64,000 bases of DNA from Chitinophagaceae bacterium (GCA_016710165.1 JADJLJ010000001.1:620001-684000), one strand, 5' to 3'. Shown: positions 53,711 through 63,210, counted from the first letter of the stretch. Translations and numbers: made by a program. The notes: generated from the sequence alone by a model not told the origin.

Positions 53711-55234
53711 ATGGATATTCTAAAGACATTAAATGTAAAGGCAACCAATGACGGTGTTTCCACCGGATCAACTTCAATAAAAGCAAAAGGTGAAAAACTT
53801 GATTCCTGCTCTCCCGTTGACGGAAAACGGATTGCCACGGTTACAGGCGCCGATGCAAAAAGTTATGAAGCCGTTATCAAAAAAGCACAGGAGGCTTTTC
53901 TGGAATGGAGAATGTGGCCTGCGCCAAAACGCGGGGAAGTAGTAAGACAGGTGGGGGAAGAATTAAGAAAGAATAAACAGGCCCTTGGTCAACTGGTAAG
54001 TTACGAAATGGGCAAGAGCCTCCAGGAGGGTTTGGGCGAAGTGCAGGAGATGATCGACATCTGCGACTTTGCCGTTGGCCTATCAAGACAATTACATGGG
54101 TTGACCATGCACAGCGAAAGGCCCGGGCACCGGATGTATGAACAGTATCACCCGCTGGGGATCGTTGGCGTTATCTCGGCCTTTAATTTCCCCGTGGCGG
54201 TATGGAGCTGGAATGCTGCCCTTGCCTGGGTATGTGGTGATGTATGTATATGGAAGCCGAGCGAAAAAGTACCCCTTTGTGCCATCGCCTGCCAGAACAT
54301 CATTCAGCCTGTGTTCAAAAAGAACAATGTGCCCGAAGGCGTTTCAAATATCATTTGCGGCGGAAGGAATGTGGGCGAATGGATGAGTAATGATACAAGG
54401 ATCCCTTTGCTGTCGGCAACAGGCAGTACTCGGATGGGTAAAGCCGTGGGTGCGGCCGTTGGTCAGCGCCTGGGAAGAAGTTTACTGGAACTGGGCGGCA
54501 ACAATGCCATCATCATTTCAGCTGACGCCGATCTTGATATGGCCCTGATAGGCGCTGCCTTTGGCGCTGTGGGTACAGCAGGACAAAGATGTACCAGCAC
54601 ACGCAGGCTCATCATTCATGAAAAGATCTACAATAAGTTCAGGGATAAACTGGTGAATGCATATAAGCAGCTTAAGATCGGCAACCCGCTTGATCAAAAG
54701 AACCATGTGGGTCCGCTGATCGATAAAGATGCGGTGAAGATGTACCTGGATGCCATTGAAAAATGCAAGGCGGAAGGCGGAAAATTTGTAGTGGAAGGCG
54801 GCGTACTGAAAGGCAAAGGATATGAAAGCGGTTGTTATGTAAAACCATGCATTGCCGAAGTAAAGAACAGTTTTGCCATTGTACAGCATGAGACCTTTGC
54901 CCCCATCCTGTACCTGATGAAGTACAAGACCATGGATGAAGCGATAGCTATGCAGAACGGGGTACCGCAGGGATTATCATCGGCCATCATGACGAATAAT
55001 TTACGGGAAGCTGAAAAATTCCTCTCTCATGCCGGAAGCGATTGCGGCATTGCCAACGTGAACATCGGCACTTCAGGAGCAGAGATAGGCGGTGCATTTG
55101 GCGGCGAAAAAGAAACCGGCGGCGGCCGTGAAAGCGGCAGCGACGCCTGGAAGGTATACATGCGCAGGCAGACCAATACCATCAATTATACCGATAAACT
55201 GCCCCTGGCACAGGGCATTAAGTTCAACCTATAA
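53711..55234 (+). CDS. Aldehyde dehydrogenase, ALDH7 (antiquitin / amaB) type
   Basis: This 507-residue NAD(P)-dependent aldehyde dehydrogenase has HPLGIVGVISAFNFPVAVWSWNAA, KPSEKVPL, LLELGGNNAIIISADAD (catalytic Glu) and GTAGQRCTSTRR (catalytic Cys). The C-terminal block is GGAFGGEKETGGGRESGSDAWKVYM. The GQRCTSTRR context and the ESGSDAWK region are typical of ALDH7. This group oxidises alpha-aminoadipic semialdehyde (piperideine-6-carboxylate) in lysine breakdown. The assignment to that substrate is by family, with no lysine-catabolic neighbours in view. Confidence 0.93.
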   Translation: MDILKTLNVKATNDGVSTGSTSIKAKGEKLDSCSPVDGKRIATVTGADAKSYEAVIKKAQEAFLEWRMWPAPKRGEVVRQVGEELRKNKQALGQLVSYEMGKSLQEGLGEVQEMIDICDFAVGLSRQLHGLTMHSERPGHRMYEQYHPLGIVGVISAFNFPVAVWSWNAALAWVCGDVCIWKPSEKVPLCAIACQNIIQPVFKKNNVPEGVSNIICGGRNVGEWMSNDTRIPLLSATGSTRMGKAVGAAVGQRLGRSLLELGGNNAIIISADADLDMALIGAAFGAVGTAGQRCTSTRRLIIHEKIYNKFRDKLVNAYKQLKIGNPLDQKNHVGPLIDKDAVKMYLDAIEKCKAEGGKFVVEGGVLKGKGYESGCYVKPCIAEVKNSFAIVQHETFAPILYLMKYKTMDEAIAMQNGVPQGLSSAIMTNNLREAEKFLSHAGSDCGIANVNIGTSGAEIGGAFGGEKETGGGRESGSDAWKVYMRRQTNTINYTDKLPLAQGIKFNL

Positions 55235-55282
55235 AGTTTTGTAAATAAATACTGGTGGTGCGGCTGTTAAGGCTGCAATATC

Positions 55283-55290
55283 TAATTTCG
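55283..55290 (+). promoter_or_regulatory. Possible -7 box TAATTTCG before the S8 protease
   Basis: TAATTTCG is a one-change match to TAnnTTTG, 21 bases before the ATG at 55311. The same word precedes ppk1 (42568-42575). No clear -33 TTTG is seen. Confidence 0.3.
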
Positions 55291-55310
55291 ATAAAAATAA
55301 TTATGCAGCT

Positions 55311-57020
55311 ATGAATAAATTTTTAAAAACCGCTGTTATCCTGTTATTTCTGAGTGCTGTTTCTTATGCCCAAACGGCAAAAGAAGAAGTGCCAAAAGGC
55401 TGGCATATGATGGATAAAACAGCTACCGGCTACTACGGCGTAAGTGCCGATAAGGCGTACGAATTCCTGAAAAGCAAGAACCTGAAAAGCAAAACGGTTG
55501 TTGTGGCGGTCATTGACAGCGGTATTGACACCCTGCACGAGGACCTGAAACCTGTTTTGTGGACCAACCCGAAAGAAATTCCCGGCAATGGTATCGATGA
55601 TGACGGCAACGGCTATATTGATGACATACATGGCTGGAATTTCCTGGGTGGAAAAGATGGCCGCAGCGTGAAAGAAGACAGTTACGAAGGGGCACGGGTG
55701 TATTACAGCCTGAAAAGCAAGTGGGATAACAGGCAGGTAAATAAAGAATCCTTAAACAAAAAGGAAGCCTATGAATACGAGATGTATTTAAAGGCTAAGG
55801 CAGAAATGACCAACGATGACGGCAAGGAAAATGACTTTAAGGATGTGGACATTGAAAGTCTGAAAGACCTTCAGAACACGTTGATAAAAAGCGACAGTGT
55901 TTTACGGATCGCTTTGGCCCGGGATACCTTTACGGGGAACGACCTGGATCAATACACCACCAAATCATTTGCAGAAAGAAAGGCAAAGAATGATTTCCTG
56001 GGTATCATGAAGGCCAATAACCTGATGGACCAGACCAGTAAGGAACTGATCGGCGGCCTCAAAGAATACATTGAGTATATAGAAGGGGAACAGCGAAAAG
56101 CGGAGGCCAAAGTAAAACCGCCGGTTGAATACCGCAGGAATATTGTGGGCGATGATGAAACCAATTTCAACGACCGGGGTTATGGCAACAACGATATCAT
56201 GGCATCCACTCCCCTGCACGGCACACACTGTTCGGGCATCATTGCAGCCGCCCGGAATAATGGCAAAGGAACGGATGGCATTGCAGATAATGTACGCATC
56301 ATGATGCTGCGGGCAGTACCCGACGGCGATGAACACGACAAGGATATTGCGTTGGCCATCCGGTATGCAGTTGACAACGGCGCAAAGATCATCAGCATGA
56401 GTTTTGGAAAGAGTTTTTCACCCCAGAAGCATTGGGTGGATGAGGCCTTTGCCTATGCCGAAAGTAAAAATGTATTGCTGGTTCATGCGGCCGGCAATGA
56501 TGCAAAGAATGTGGATACTGCCGATAATTTCCCGAACCCGGTATACCTGAACGGAACCGGAAGGGCCGGCAATGTGATCACCGTTGGTGCCAGCGGGGAT
56601 CCAAAATCGGGAGGCCTGTCTGCTTCTTTCAGCAATTATGGAAAAAAAGAAGTAGATGTTTTTTCTCCGGGCGTGAAGATCTATTCCACCATCCCCGGGG
56701 GGAATAATTATGGTAATTTACAGGGTACCAGTATGGCCTGCCCCCTGGTGGCAGGCATAGCGGCATTAACATTGGAGTACTTCCCCACGCTTTCTGCAAA
56801 GCAGTTGAAATACGTAATTGAAAAATCGGCCCAAAAGCCCGATTACAAGGTAAACAAGCCCGGTTCGGATGAAACCGTTGATCTCAGTGATCTTTGCCGT
56901 ACCGGCGGTATTGTAAATGCCTATGAAGCGGTGAAACTGGCATCTACATTAAAAGGTGAGACAAAGGAAGAAAAAGAAGTGCTGCCGAAGCCTAAGATGA
57001 AGAAGAACAAGAAGGGATAA
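55311..57020 (+). CDS. S8 (subtilisin-like) serine protease with a long insertion
   Basis: This is a 569-residue exported protease. After the signal peptide (VSYAQ, about residue 21) come the catalytic Asp (VAVIDSGIDTLHEDL, about residue 69), the His block HGTHCSGI (about residue 303) and the Ser block GTSMACPLVAG (about residue 474). The Asp-His gap of about 235 residues is much longer than in ordinary subtilisins. Residues about 125-290 are Lys/Glu-rich and probably helical. The C-terminus (EEKEVLPKPKMKKNKKG) is strongly basic. There is no T9SS sorting domain. It is expected in the periplasm or secreted. Confidence 0.92.
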   Translation: MNKFLKTAVILLFLSAVSYAQTAKEEVPKGWHMMDKTATGYYGVSADKAYEFLKSKNLKSKTVVVAVIDSGIDTLHEDLKPVLWTNPKEIPGNGIDDDGNGYIDDIHGWNFLGGKDGRSVKEDSYEGARVYYSLKSKWDNRQVNKESLNKKEAYEYEMYLKAKAEMTNDDGKENDFKDVDIESLKDLQNTLIKSDSVLRIALARDTFTGNDLDQYTTKSFAERKAKNDFLGIMKANNLMDQTSKELIGGLKEYIEYIEGEQRKAEAKVKPPVEYRRNIVGDDETNFNDRGYGNNDIMASTPLHGTHCSGIIAAARNNGKGTDGIADNVRIMMLRAVPDGDEHDKDIALAIRYAVDNGAKIISMSFGKSFSPQKHWVDEAFAYAESKNVLLVHAAGNDAKNVDTADNFPNPVYLNGTGRAGNVITVGASGDPKSGGLSASFSNYGKKEVDVFSPGVKIYSTIPGGNNYGNLQGTSMACPLVAGIAALTLEYFPTLSAKQLKYVIEKSAQKPDYKVNKPGSDETVDLSDLCRTGGIVNAYEAVKLASTLKGETKEEKEVLPKPKMKKNKKG

Positions 57021-57042
57021 TATCCTTCCGCTGAATTATTAT

Positions 57043-57076
57043 AAGATCCTTTCCCTGGTGAAAGGATCTTTTTTTT
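57043..57076 (+). terminator. Rho-independent terminator of the S8 protease gene
   Basis: 11-bp stem AAGATCCTTTC (57043-57053) and GAAAGGATCTT (57060-57070) with a CCTGGT loop and an 8-T tract. It lies 22 bp after the stop codon. Confidence 0.88.
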
Positions 57077-57148
57077 GCACAAAGGAAATGAACTGTTCAT
57101 CTTAATTTTATTTTAATTTTATCTTTCATAAATAAAAAACCATTCGCC

Positions 57149-57661
57149 ATGGCAAAACCTGCTCCCTCCTCCTATTCCAGTTATTTCAAACGGTATATTG
57201 ACCAGGTACCGGATGATGACCTGCTTACCGCATTTGAAAACCAGTTGCCGGTGATAAAGCAATTCTTATCCTCCATAACGGAAGAAAAATCCATGTATGC
57301 GTATGATACGGGGAAATGGACGCTGAAGGAACTGCTGCAGCACATCATTGATGCCGAGCGGATATTCAATTACCGGGCGCTGTGCTTTGCCAGGAAAGAA
57401 ACCGCTTCGCTGCCGGGATTTGATGAGAACGGGTATGCGGCGAATTCAAACGCCAACAGCCGGAAATGGCAGGACCTGGTTGATGAATTCCTGGCCGTTC
57501 GAAAAGGTACCGGATGGATGTATAAAAGCTTCACGGATGAAATGCTGGATTTTCCCGGTGTATCCAATAACAACCCGGCCACTGCAAGAAGTTTTGGCTT
57601 TGTGACCATCGGGCATTTCAATCACCACAAAAAAGTAATGGAAGAAAGATACCTTCCCTAA
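57149..57661 (+). CDS. DinB family protein
   Basis: This 170-residue four-helix-bundle protein of the DinB/YfiT superfamily has the metal-binding His positions in LLQHIIDAERIFNYRA and TIGHFNHHKKVMEERYL. It is probably a metal-dependent transferase using a thiol such as bacillithiol or mycothiol-like cofactors, but the substrate is unknown. A TATCTTTC box lies 22 bases upstream. It converges with the T9SS gene, and a bidirectional terminator lies between them. Confidence 0.88.
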   Translation: MAKPAPSSYSSYFKRYIDQVPDDDLLTAFENQLPVIKQFLSSITEEKSMYAYDTGKWTLKELLQHIIDAERIFNYRALCFARKETASLPGFDENGYAANSNANSRKWQDLVDEFLAVRKGTGWMYKSFTDEMLDFPGVSNNNPATARSFGFVTIGHFNHHKKVMEERYLP

Positions 57662-57686
57662 AACCCGTGATGAATAACTACACAAT

Positions 57687-57724
57687 AAAATGATCGCCGG
57701 GCCATGGCCCGGGGATCATTTTAT
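57687..57724. terminator. Bidirectional terminator between DinB and T9SS cargo genes
   Basis: An interrupted palindrome AAAATGATC...CGGGCC-AT-GGCCCG...GATCATTTT followed on each strand by T-rich sequence. It can serve the DinB gene (plus) and the large cargo gene (minus). Confidence 0.8.
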
Positions 57725-57739
57725 TTATTACCCCTGAAC

Positions 57740-60484
57740 TTATTGTTTTATGATCCGTTGTGTTATTACATCATTCCCGGTCCTTAATTCCATGATGTAT
57801 AAACCCGGTGCAACGGTCTGCAGGTCGCCCACCACCACGATATTATCGCCCGGCATCAGCGTTACATTCCGTTTTAAGACCTCCTGGCCCCTTGCATTAA
57901 TGAACCGTATGGTACTGTTCTCTTCTTTTGCACTGCGAAGCTGTAATTTAATATTGCTTGTGAAAGGGTTGGGATAGACCGTTAAACTGCTCACCGCAAT
58001 TGAACCATCCAGCCTCAACGCAACTACAGTACTGAATGTGCTTTTGCCATCCATATCAACGATCCGCAACCGGTAATATAAGATCTTAGAAGCCACGTTG
58101 GCCAGTGCATCCGGGTATATGTAATTTTTTGTAAGTACCGTTGTCCCGTTACCGGCAACCGTACCCATTTTTGTGAAATTAATTCCGTCAACACTGCGTT
58201 CGATATCAAAATGATCGTTCTTGGTCTCGCTTACTGTTGTCCACCGTAAAACCGCATCATTACTTTCTTTTTTAACGGTGAAAGAACTCATCTTAACCGG
58301 CGTGGGCGATCCCAGGGCAATGGATGCTGTTCCGTCATCCACGAACTGGTCGCCAAAGGCATTCTCCCCGGTAATACGGGCAGTATTAATAACAGTCGAT
58401 AACAGATCGGTAGTGGATGGCGTAGATACCTGGAACCTCAATGTATACGTTTCTCCCGGTTTCAGCACGCCTCCGGAAGAATTGGTGGCGCCTGTTCCTA
58501 TATAAAACTTTACAAAGTCTTTCCCGCCGTTTGTCCCTTTATAGGCAAAGTCAGTATCATTGGCATCTGTCTGAATACTGTTGCCGGGAAAACCAGGTGC
58601 GTTCACAACGATCAGCGATCCCGGTACATAACTCACATTATAAGGAATGGTATCCACCACCGTACAGCTCAAAGCATCAGCCTGGCCCACATTTGAGCCG
58701 GACAGGGTATAGGTCAGTATCTCATTTGTCTGCAATGTTCCAAATGGCGCTGTTCCGTCACTAACCGATTTATTCAAAATAATTTCCGGGTCTTTTGCTT
58801 TAATGGTAAAAGCAAAAACACTGGGGAAATACTGGTCTGCTTCTGTACCGAACTCAATAGCAACCTCGGTAGCATTCAGTGGGATACCGTAACCGGTACC
58901 TACTTCCTGCTCATCAATATCAATACCCATCTGGTTGAGGAAATTTGGATTTTTAGTACTTACATGAGATCCATTTTTTGAAATGGTTCCGTTCCAGAAA
59001 TTGGTACCCGGGTTTACCGTATTGGAAACAACATTTCCATTAACCTTTATATAATCTCCGTTGGGGTTAGAACCGGCCGCAGCAAGATTTGCATCTCCTT
59101 CCCAGGATACCGTTGACATATAAGCATCGGAAGGTAATACCGGAGAACCCGGTGCGTTTAATCCTGTCAACAAAATGGATTGGGACGTTGGTGAGCCGCC
59201 GCTGAATACCTGTATAAATCCATCATAAACCCTTACGCTGGAATAAGAAACTGTTTGATTTTCGTACACTACTACCATGGCCCATCCTCCATAATTACCG
59301 CCACCGCTTGCTGAACCAACAGCAACGGTTATGTCGGCTACGGTATAAGTGCCTGCGCCATTACTATTAACAAAAGCTGTTAAATCAATGTATGATTGGT
59401 AAGCAGAATCGGAACCGGTGATCAGGCTTTTATCCACTTGTGATACAGGAGCCGTGATATTTGTATAAGCGCCCGAAATACCCTTGCGTATTTTAACTGT
59501 TCGTAAATTGATATTTCCACTGCCACCGGTTCCACCGTCTATTCTTCCTCCCCAGTAGAGACGTGCGAATCTTACGGTATTTGTTCCGGATGGCATGACC
59601 AGGTCGGCTGAGGAAGAATTAAAAGTTGCATTAACGGTATTGCCATCAAGTTTCATATCAAAATAAAGATCTACCGTGTTACTGGTACCCTGGTACAAAG
59701 CCACGGCTACCTGGTTATTGCCATTTGTAAAACTCGAAGATGGGATATTAATTACAAAATCACCATCCGTATAATTCCTGTTGCCGCCTGGATTTGTTCC
59801 ATAAACCAGGGTTCCGGTTGGCATATTCATTCTTGCCACTTCCACCCCATTCACATATACCACGGCTCCATCATCGTACTTTGCTGTTAAGGTGATCGTT
59901 GAATATTGTGCCGGGTTGGTAATGTTGATATCCCTTCTGAGATAATAGGTTTCCCGGTTCGTCTGTGAAGGAGCATTTACGTTGGGTTCATTGTATCCAA
60001 AAGCATTGCTGTTATTGGCAGTATTGGTCCAGTTGGAAGCATCATTATAAGCGTCTTCTGTCCAGTTCAGGCCCGAAATATTTGCCGGGGCAGATGAATA
60101 ATTGTTCAGTGAGTAGTACCTCCACATACCACCATATGCTAAAAGGGAAGCAGTACTTCCTCCTCCATCTACATCCGTAAACTGGATATTTGCATTATCA
60201 TTACCATAGGCGCTGGTTCGGCCATTGGAATAATTGCCTGTGCCACTGGTGCTGAAGTCGTTCATAGCGGTACTGTTCACTACCCCGGTACTCCCGCTTC
60301 CGCTTGTATAAACAGCAGTAATGGTATTCCCAAAAATGGTGTGCCCGCCACGTATGTTATCAGAAAAAACAGGATTTCCATAAGCCCGTATAACCTGGGC
60401 CTTTGCTGATTGCTGTGTTGCTGCTACGGTTAAGCATACCATAATGCATGCAACTACGATTCCTCGTGAGGTAAAATTTTTCAT
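57740..60484 (-). CDS. T9SS-secreted cargo protein with type A sorting domain
   Basis: This is a 914-residue protein with a Sec signal peptide (LTVAATQQSAKAQ, about residue 30) and a C-terminal type IX sorting domain (about 830-914). That domain begins LTVYPNPFTSNIKLQL and ends GLYIMELRTGNDVITQRIIKQ. The N-terminal region has a jelly-roll-like segment (about 145-285, LRRDINITNP...YDDGAVVYVNGVEVARMNMPTG) inserted between two parts of a DUF3344-like domain (VRFARLYWGGR; YGGWAMVVVYEN). A DUF11 repeat (about 570-700, LTYTLSGSNVGQADALSC) precedes the sorting domain. It is exported to the cell surface. Ligand unknown. Confidence 0.88.
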   Translation of the reverse strand: MKNFTSRGIVVACIMVCLTVAATQQSAKAQVIRAYGNPVFSDNIRGGHTIFGNTITAVYTSGSGSTGVVNSTAMNDFSTSGTGNYSNGRTSAYGNDNANIQFTDVDGGGSTASLLAYGGMWRYYSLNNYSSAPANISGLNWTEDAYNDASNWTNTANNSNAFGYNEPNVNAPSQTNRETYYLRRDINITNPAQYSTITLTAKYDDGAVVYVNGVEVARMNMPTGTLVYGTNPGGNRNYTDGDFVINIPSSSFTNGNNQVAVALYQGTSNTVDLYFDMKLDGNTVNATFNSSSADLVMPSGTNTVRFARLYWGGRIDGGTGGSGNINLRTVKIRKGISGAYTNITAPVSQVDKSLITGSDSAYQSYIDLTAFVNSNGAGTYTVADITVAVGSASGGGNYGGWAMVVVYENQTVSYSSVRVYDGFIQVFSGGSPTSQSILLTGLNAPGSPVLPSDAYMSTVSWEGDANLAAAGSNPNGDYIKVNGNVVSNTVNPGTNFWNGTISKNGSHVSTKNPNFLNQMGIDIDEQEVGTGYGIPLNATEVAIEFGTEADQYFPSVFAFTIKAKDPEIILNKSVSDGTAPFGTLQTNEILTYTLSGSNVGQADALSCTVVDTIPYNVSYVPGSLIVVNAPGFPGNSIQTDANDTDFAYKGTNGGKDFVKFYIGTGATNSSGGVLKPGETYTLRFQVSTPSTTDLLSTVINTARITGENAFGDQFVDDGTASIALGSPTPVKMSSFTVKKESNDAVLRWTTVSETKNDHFDIERSVDGINFTKMGTVAGNGTTVLTKNYIYPDALANVASKILYYRLRIVDMDGKSTFSTVVALRLDGSIAVSSLTVYPNPFTSNIKLQLRSAKEENSTIRFINARGQEVLKRNVTLMPGDNIVVVGDLQTVAPGLYIMELRTGNDVITQRIIKQ

Positions 60485-60662
60485 TGTCTTGTGGTTTAGT
60501 GTTAAACTATGCGGTAAGCATATAGTTTTTACAGGACTGGCTGTGATGCATTACGATCACAAAGACAACTTTTCAGCAGATATTAAATTGGAGGGATTTG
60601 GAAATTGGGTATTTCGTGAGATACGTGGACTTCAGGTAAGCAATTTTTAAATAGAGGTATCA

Positions 60663-60692
60663 CAAAGGTATAAGAACTATCTTAAATTCAAA
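60663..60692 (-). promoter_or_regulatory. Promoter of the T9SS cargo gene, TTTG-N18-TACCTTTG
   Basis: On the minus strand, TACCTTTG (plus 60663-60670) is an exact TAnnTTTG box, with TTTG (plus 60689-60692) 18 bp upstream. It predicts transcription start near 60656, leaving an unusually long 5' leader of about 170 bases. Confidence 0.6.
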
Positions 60693-60785
60693 ATTTTTAT
60701 ATGACTTTTTTTTGAAAGCCCTCATTTCTACAAGGCTGATATGATTTTAACCAACAAATTACCAATGTGTTATATCCTTTAACTA

Positions 60786-60818
60786 AAAAAGTGCAATAGG
60801 AAAAATCCTATTGCACTT
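60786..60818 (-). terminator. Rho-independent terminator of prc
   Basis: 12-bp perfect stem AAGTGCAATAGG (60789-60800) and CCTATTGCACTT (60807-60818) with a six-base loop. On the minus strand it ends in TTTTTTAGTT. It is 35 bp after the stop codon of the protease gene. Confidence 0.88.
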
Positions 60819-60853
60819 CTGAATATGACTGGGTTTACCTTAACGTAAACAGA

Positions 60854-63019
60854 TCAATTGGTTTTTGCGGTAGTGCTCTGGTTGATCATGTTATTCATCA
60901 CTTTCACGGTCTCATCAATATAAATATCATTACTTACCCGCTTCAACCACTGGTTATTTTTCTCCAGTTTATCCTTTGCGGCACTCAATAGTTCCGCATC
61001 GGCAGTAGTATTCTTCACATTCATTTCCTTGCTTAGCTTATACAGGTCATCCAGTTCTTTGACCTTTGCCTTTAATTGCTTCTGCTCTTCTTTATATTTA
61101 GCCAGGTTCAGCGAGTACTCCTTGTCATTGTATTTATCCAGCCAATTAACGCTTTCCCTTATTTTCTTGAATACCGGGTTTGCTGAGATCTGTGCATCAC
61201 CATGTTTAACTACTGCATCGCTGCTGATGGTACTGGTCCAGGGTTTAAAGTCGGCTTTACCGATTTCATCCCAGGGCAAAGAATAAGAATCATCCCGCTC
61301 CCGGAATTTCAGGTATTCCAGCCTGTCGGGAATAACAATGTCTGGGGTAACGCCCTTTATCTGCGTAGAGCCGCCGTTTATACGGTAAAACTTCTGCAGG
61401 GTCAGTTTCACGGATCCCAGGTCTTCTGTATTCCTGTTGGCAAATGCCGGGTTCTCACTTTCGGGATTTAATGGAATGGTACGCTGAACGGTACCCTTGC
61501 CAAATGTAGAACTGCTGCCTATCACGATCCCTCTTTTATAATCCTGTATGGCTGCCGCAAAGATCTCGGAAGCGCTGGCGCTGAACTCATCCACCATAAC
61601 CGTCAAAGGGCCGGTGTACAAAACACTTTTATCCTTGTCCTTCCATTGGTACGGCCTGTCTTCCCCACGTCCTTTAACCACACACACTGGACCATCTTCA
61701 ATAAACAAACCAGCCATTTTTACCACTTCCGGCAGGGAGCCACCCCCGTTGCTGCGCAGGTCGATTATAATGCCTTCCACGTTCTCCGCCTTGAGTTTCT
61801 GAACTTCCCTGGCCACATCCTCCGAGCATTTGGCGCCGTTTGGATTGGCAAAGTCAATATAAAACTCCGGCAGGTAGATATAACCCACTTTATGGTCACC
61901 ATTGATGATGGCGCTTTTGGCAAATGTGTCGTCTAATTTTATCTCATCTCTTAAGATGGTGATCACTTTTACGGAACCATCCATCTTACGAACGGTCAAT
62001 TTCACTTCGGATCCTTTTTCAGAACCCCGGATCAGTTTCACCGCATCGGTCACCGAATACCCGGTAACATCCACCGGCTCTCCGTTGGCCTGTGCGATCT
62101 TAATGATCTCATCATCCACTTTCAGCTCACCCCCCTTCCAGGCGGGTCCCCCGGAAATAAGCGTGCCTATTTTTATCTTACCGTCATCTTCCTTGAGTAC
62201 CGCACCTATCCCAAAGAAACTACCCTTCATCCCCTCGTCAAACGAGCGCTTGTCGATGGGTGCAAAATAATTGCTATGCGGATCCATGACTCCGGTGATG
62301 GAATTTACAAATGTGCTGAAGTTCTCGTCACTGGTCTCCCTTGTCTTCTTGGTGGTAAAATACCGCTCGATCTGTTTTCTCACCGCATCCCTTGCTTCTC
62401 GCTCCAGGGTGGAGTCTGCCTTATACTTGAAATCTTCCTTGCCCTTGTTCTTCTCCCGGTCATCCAGCATATCGGAATAACGGCCAAGCGTCATGTATTT
62501 CAACCGCTTTCGCCATATCTCTTTTCTTTCTGCCTCGGTCTTTGGGTTATTCAGTTTTTCCCGGTCAAGTATTACGTTCTCCTCTTTTGAAAAATCAAAC
62601 GGCTTTGCCAGGATATCCTTATACAAGACAGCGGTTTCATTCAGGCGCTTCAGGTACACATCATTGATGGCATAAAAAGATAACAGGTCAGAACCATGTA
62701 TCTCATCATCGATCTTGCTGTCGAATTTCCTGAACTCCTCTATATCGCCCTGTAAAAAAATATTGCGGTCATTATCCAGGTCCTGCACAAATTTTTTGAG
62801 CACTTCCCTGGAGAAGTTATCATCGATCTTCTTTGGACTGTAATGCCCCTGCTCCAGCAGCACACCCACATTGCGCAGTATCCTTGTATACTTTGACTTG
62901 GGATTATCGTGGTCGTTCTTTCCCTGTGTTTGAAAAGCAACGAACATACTTGCAGCGGTAAGTACCAGAATTACCGGTAAGAATTTTTTACTCATCATAA
63001 AACGTGCAATTTTTTGCAT
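60854..63019 (-). CDS. prc: Carboxy-terminal processing protease (Prc/Tsp, S41 family)
   Basis: This periplasmic protease of about 721 residues degrades proteins from their C-termini. I chose the ATG at 63019 (MQKIARFMMSKK), which follows a TATTTTTA box at 5 bases. ATGs at 63043 and 62998 are alternatives. It has an N-terminal membrane anchor, a helical N-domain (about 45-240), a PDZ domain (about 245-335, GIGAVLKEDDGKIKIGTLISGGPA) and the catalytic block SASASEIFAAAIQDY (nucleophile the middle Ser). The Lys-Gln motif FGKGTVQ matches the Ser-Lys dyad of Prc. The C-terminal DUF3340-like helical domain is present. Confidence 0.94.
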   Translation of the reverse strand: MQKIARFMMSKKFLPVILVLTAASMFVAFQTQGKNDHDNPKSKYTRILRNVGVLLEQGHYSPKKIDDNFSREVLKKFVQDLDNDRNIFLQGDIEEFRKFDSKIDDEIHGSDLLSFYAINDVYLKRLNETAVLYKDILAKPFDFSKEENVILDREKLNNPKTEAERKEIWRKRLKYMTLGRYSDMLDDREKNKGKEDFKYKADSTLEREARDAVRKQIERYFTTKKTRETSDENFSTFVNSITGVMDPHSNYFAPIDKRSFDEGMKGSFFGIGAVLKEDDGKIKIGTLISGGPAWKGGELKVDDEIIKIAQANGEPVDVTGYSVTDAVKLIRGSEKGSEVKLTVRKMDGSVKVITILRDEIKLDDTFAKSAIINGDHKVGYIYLPEFYIDFANPNGAKCSEDVAREVQKLKAENVEGIIIDLRSNGGGSLPEVVKMAGLFIEDGPVCVVKGRGEDRPYQWKDKDKSVLYTGPLTVMVDEFSASASEIFAAAIQDYKRGIVIGSSSTFGKGTVQRTIPLNPESENPAFANRNTEDLGSVKLTLQKFYRINGGSTQIKGVTPDIVIPDRLEYLKFRERDDSYSLPWDEIGKADFKPWTSTISSDAVVKHGDAQISANPVFKKIRESVNWLDKYNDKEYSLNLAKYKEEQKQLKAKVKELDDLYKLSKEMNVKNTTADAELLSAAKDKLEKNNQWLKRVSNDIYIDETVKVMNNMINQSTTAKTN

Positions 63020-63023
63020 ACTG

Positions 63024-63031
63024 TAAAAATA
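63024..63031 (-). promoter_or_regulatory. Possible prc -7 box TATTTTTA abutting the start codon
   Basis: On the minus strand the sequence TATTTTTACAGTATG differs at one base from the TATTTTTGCAGTATG of miaE (box plus start codon). The box is one change from TAnnTTTG. No -33 element is seen, so it is a weak call on its own. Confidence 0.35.
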
Positions 63032-63181
63032 ACGGAAAAACAACTGTTTCTGTTTCTTATAAACGTATGATTTTGAATAATGTTTTGTTAAACCAGTTCT
63101 CCGGAAATGAGAACGGATGAACGGTAATTTTATTTCCCCCTTGTGTCATTATTCCATCATAATAACAATCCGGGCAGGCAT

Positions 63182-63208
63182 AAAAAAACCCGGAACTTTT
63201 CCGGGTTT
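63182..63208 (-). terminator. Rho-independent terminator of the tRNA-His gene
   Basis: Stem AACCCGGAA/TTCCGGGTT with a short loop and a T7 tract on the minus strand (plus 63182-63208), just after the tRNA 3' end. Confidence 0.82.
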
Positions 63209-63210
63209 TG

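Larger units (their letters stand above)
60485..60853. other. 369-bp intergenic region with a T9SS gene promoter and the prc terminator
   Basis: The stretch between the T9SS cargo gene and prc holds a promoter for the former (60663-60692) and the terminator of the latter (60786-60818). The ~170-base leader between promoter and start codon (60485-60656) has no clear structure apart from AT-rich sequence. I see no gene in the region. Confidence 0.6.
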
